Source: Candidatus Accumulibacter sp. UBA704 (lineage in GTDB: Bacteria > Pseudomonadota > Gammaproteobacteria > Burkholderiales > Rhodocyclaceae). From it: a stretch of DNA of 5,448 nt. The stretch spans positions 1 to 5,448 of the forward strand of contig DBMG01000177.1 in the NCBI GenBank assembly GCA_002304785.1, in the 5' to 3' direction. Below, piece after piece: positions 4,408-5,448 of the stretch; the stretch's first letter is position 1, and every line of letters starts with the position of its first letter. The notes beneath the pieces were generated by a model. That model saw only the letters and a program-made list of their open reading frames with translations. It had not been told where the DNA came from and made no database searches. The position numbers were made by a program, and so were the translations under genes.

Positions 4408-5448
4408 TCAGTTTTCCAGTACCCAGGTGTCCTTGGTGCCGCCGCCCTGCGACGAGTTGACCACCAGCGATCCTTCGCGCAGCGCGACGCGGGTCAGCCC
4501 GCCGGGCACCATGTCGATGTTCTTTCCGGAAAGCACGAAGGGGCGCAGGTCGAGATGGCGCGGGGCGACGCCCCCGAATTTGTCACCATCGACGAAGGTC
4601 GGGCAGGTGGATAACGCCAGCGTCGGCTGGGCGATGTACTTCTCGGGGGCGGCGACGATGCGCTGGCGGAAGGCTTCGATCTGCTCCTTCGTCGACGCCG
4701 GGCCGACGAGCATGCCGTAGCCGCCGGCGCCATGGACTTCCTTCACCACCAGTTCGGGCAGGTGCGCCAGCACGTACTTCAGGTCGTCGGGTTTTCTCAG
4801 CATGTACGTCGGCACGTTGTTGAGGATCGGCTCCTCGCCGAGGTAGAAGCGGATCATGTCCGGCACGTAGGGATAGATCGACTTGTCGTCGGCGACGCCG
4901 GTGCCGATGGCGTTGGCCAGGGTCACGCGGCCGGCCCGGTAGGCCGAGAGAAGGCCGGGCACGCCGAGCATCGAATCCTTGCGGAAGGCCAGCGGGTCGA
5001 GGAAGTCGTCGTCGAGCCGACGGTAAATGACGTCGACGCGCTGCGGCCCGCGCGTGGTACGCATGTACACCGTGTCGTCGTCGACGAACAGGTCGCGGCC
5101 CTCGACGAGTTCGACACCCATCTGCTGGGCCAGGAAGGTGTGCTCGAAATAGGCGCTGTTGTAGGCGCCCGGAGTGAGCAGCACGACGGTCGGGTTGCCG
5201 ACGCCCTGCGGGGCGACGGTGCGCAGGTTCTCCAGCAGCATGTCCGGGTAGTGCTGCACCGGGGCGATCTTGTTGCGCGCGAAGAGTTCGGGGAAGAGCC
5301 GCATCATCATCTTGCGGTCCTCGATCATGTAGGACACGCCCGAGGGGACGCGCAGGTTGTCTTCCAGCACATAGAATTCGCCTTCCCCGGCGCGCACCAG
5401 GTCGACCCCGGCGATGTGCGCGTAAATGCCGGCGGGGACGTCGACGCC
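4408..5448 (-). CDS. Circularly permuted ATP-grasp protein (N-terminus outside window)
   Basis: The C-terminal 346 residues of a circularly permuted ATP-grasp type 2 protein (DUF404/DUF407-like); family members are usually around 470-490 aa, so roughly the first quarter is missing at the right edge. The reading frame is open to the last base, with family-typical sequence before the first internal ATG (AGVDLVRAGEGEFYVLEDN). Recognisable blocks are LRVPSGVSYMIEDR, VIYRRLDDDFLDPLAF, the glycine-rich nucleotide loop VKEVHGAGGYGMLVGP, YIAQPTLALSTCP, HLDLRPFVLSG and the ending SSQGGGTKDTWVLEN. ATP-grasp enzymes join a carboxylate to an amine using ATP, so a peptide-like product or protein tag is predicted; the real substrate is unknown. 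It is cytosolic, first of the two genes seen in the operon, and the internal ATG at 5397 is not the true start. Confidence 0.92.
   Translation of the reverse strand, partial: GVDVPAGIYAHIAGVDLVRAGEGEFYVLEDNLRVPSGVSYMIEDRKMMMRLFPELFARNKIAPVQHYPDMLLENLRTVAPQGVGNPTVVLLTPGAYNSAYFEHTFLAQQMGVELVEGRDLFVDDDTVYMRTTRGPQRVDVIYRRLDDDFLDPLAFRKDSMLGVPGLLSAYRAGRVTLANAIGTGVADDKSIYPYVPDMIRFYLGEEPILNNVPTYMLRKPDDLKYVLAHLPELVVKEVHGAGGYGMLVGPASTKEQIEAFRQRIVAAPEKYIAQPTLALSTCPTFVDGDKFGGVAPRHLDLRPFVLSGKNIDMVPGGLTRVALREGSLVVNSSQGGGTKDTWVLEN

Overview
The window reads as the start of an integron (integrase platform plus the first four gene cassettes) set next to an ordinary chromosomal operon. The host is probably a GC-rich proteobacterium, most likely a betaproteobacterium. 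I base this on the IntI sequence type, the style of the attC sites and the GC-rich codon use of the alpha-E/ATP-grasp genes; this is inference and the genus cannot be named.

Left part (1-2174): a cassette array read on the minus strand, away from attI. Four attC recombination sites (1-43 partial, 610-696, 1129-1195, 1678-1773) divide it into four cassettes. In order from attI they are: cassette I (about 1684-2173), with an 86-aa three-helix membrane protein; cassette II (about 1135-1683), with a 158-aa soluble protein; cassette III (about 616-1134), with a 142-aa four-helix membrane protein; and cassette IV (615 to beyond the left edge), with two small two-helix membrane proteins in one cassette. 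None of these proteins has a function I recognise. Four of the five cassette genes encode small membrane proteins. Three of the four attC sites share a nearly identical GC-rich central hairpin; the fourth, next to cassette I, is different.

Middle (2168-3306): the attI region, then a divergently oriented intI gene with all tyrosine-recombinase catalytic residues and the integron-specific extra segment, so it looks functional. Its promoter carries a perfect LexA box right after the -10 element, so integrase expression should be induced by the SOS response. The GTG start has a strong AGGAGG ribosome binding site.

Right (3307-5448): a hairpin-rich convergent spacer, then two minus-strand genes 15 nt apart. 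One encodes a complete alpha-E domain protein. The other encodes a circularly permuted ATP-grasp protein, cut at its N-terminus by the window edge. This pair is a widespread conserved operon predicted to make or attach a peptide, and it marks the chromosomal side of the integron.

The parts most worth following are the unknown small membrane-protein cassettes, the SOS-controlled platform with candidate attI direct repeats, one attC whose crossover G is changed to A, and an attC-like inverted repeat on the wrong side of intI.
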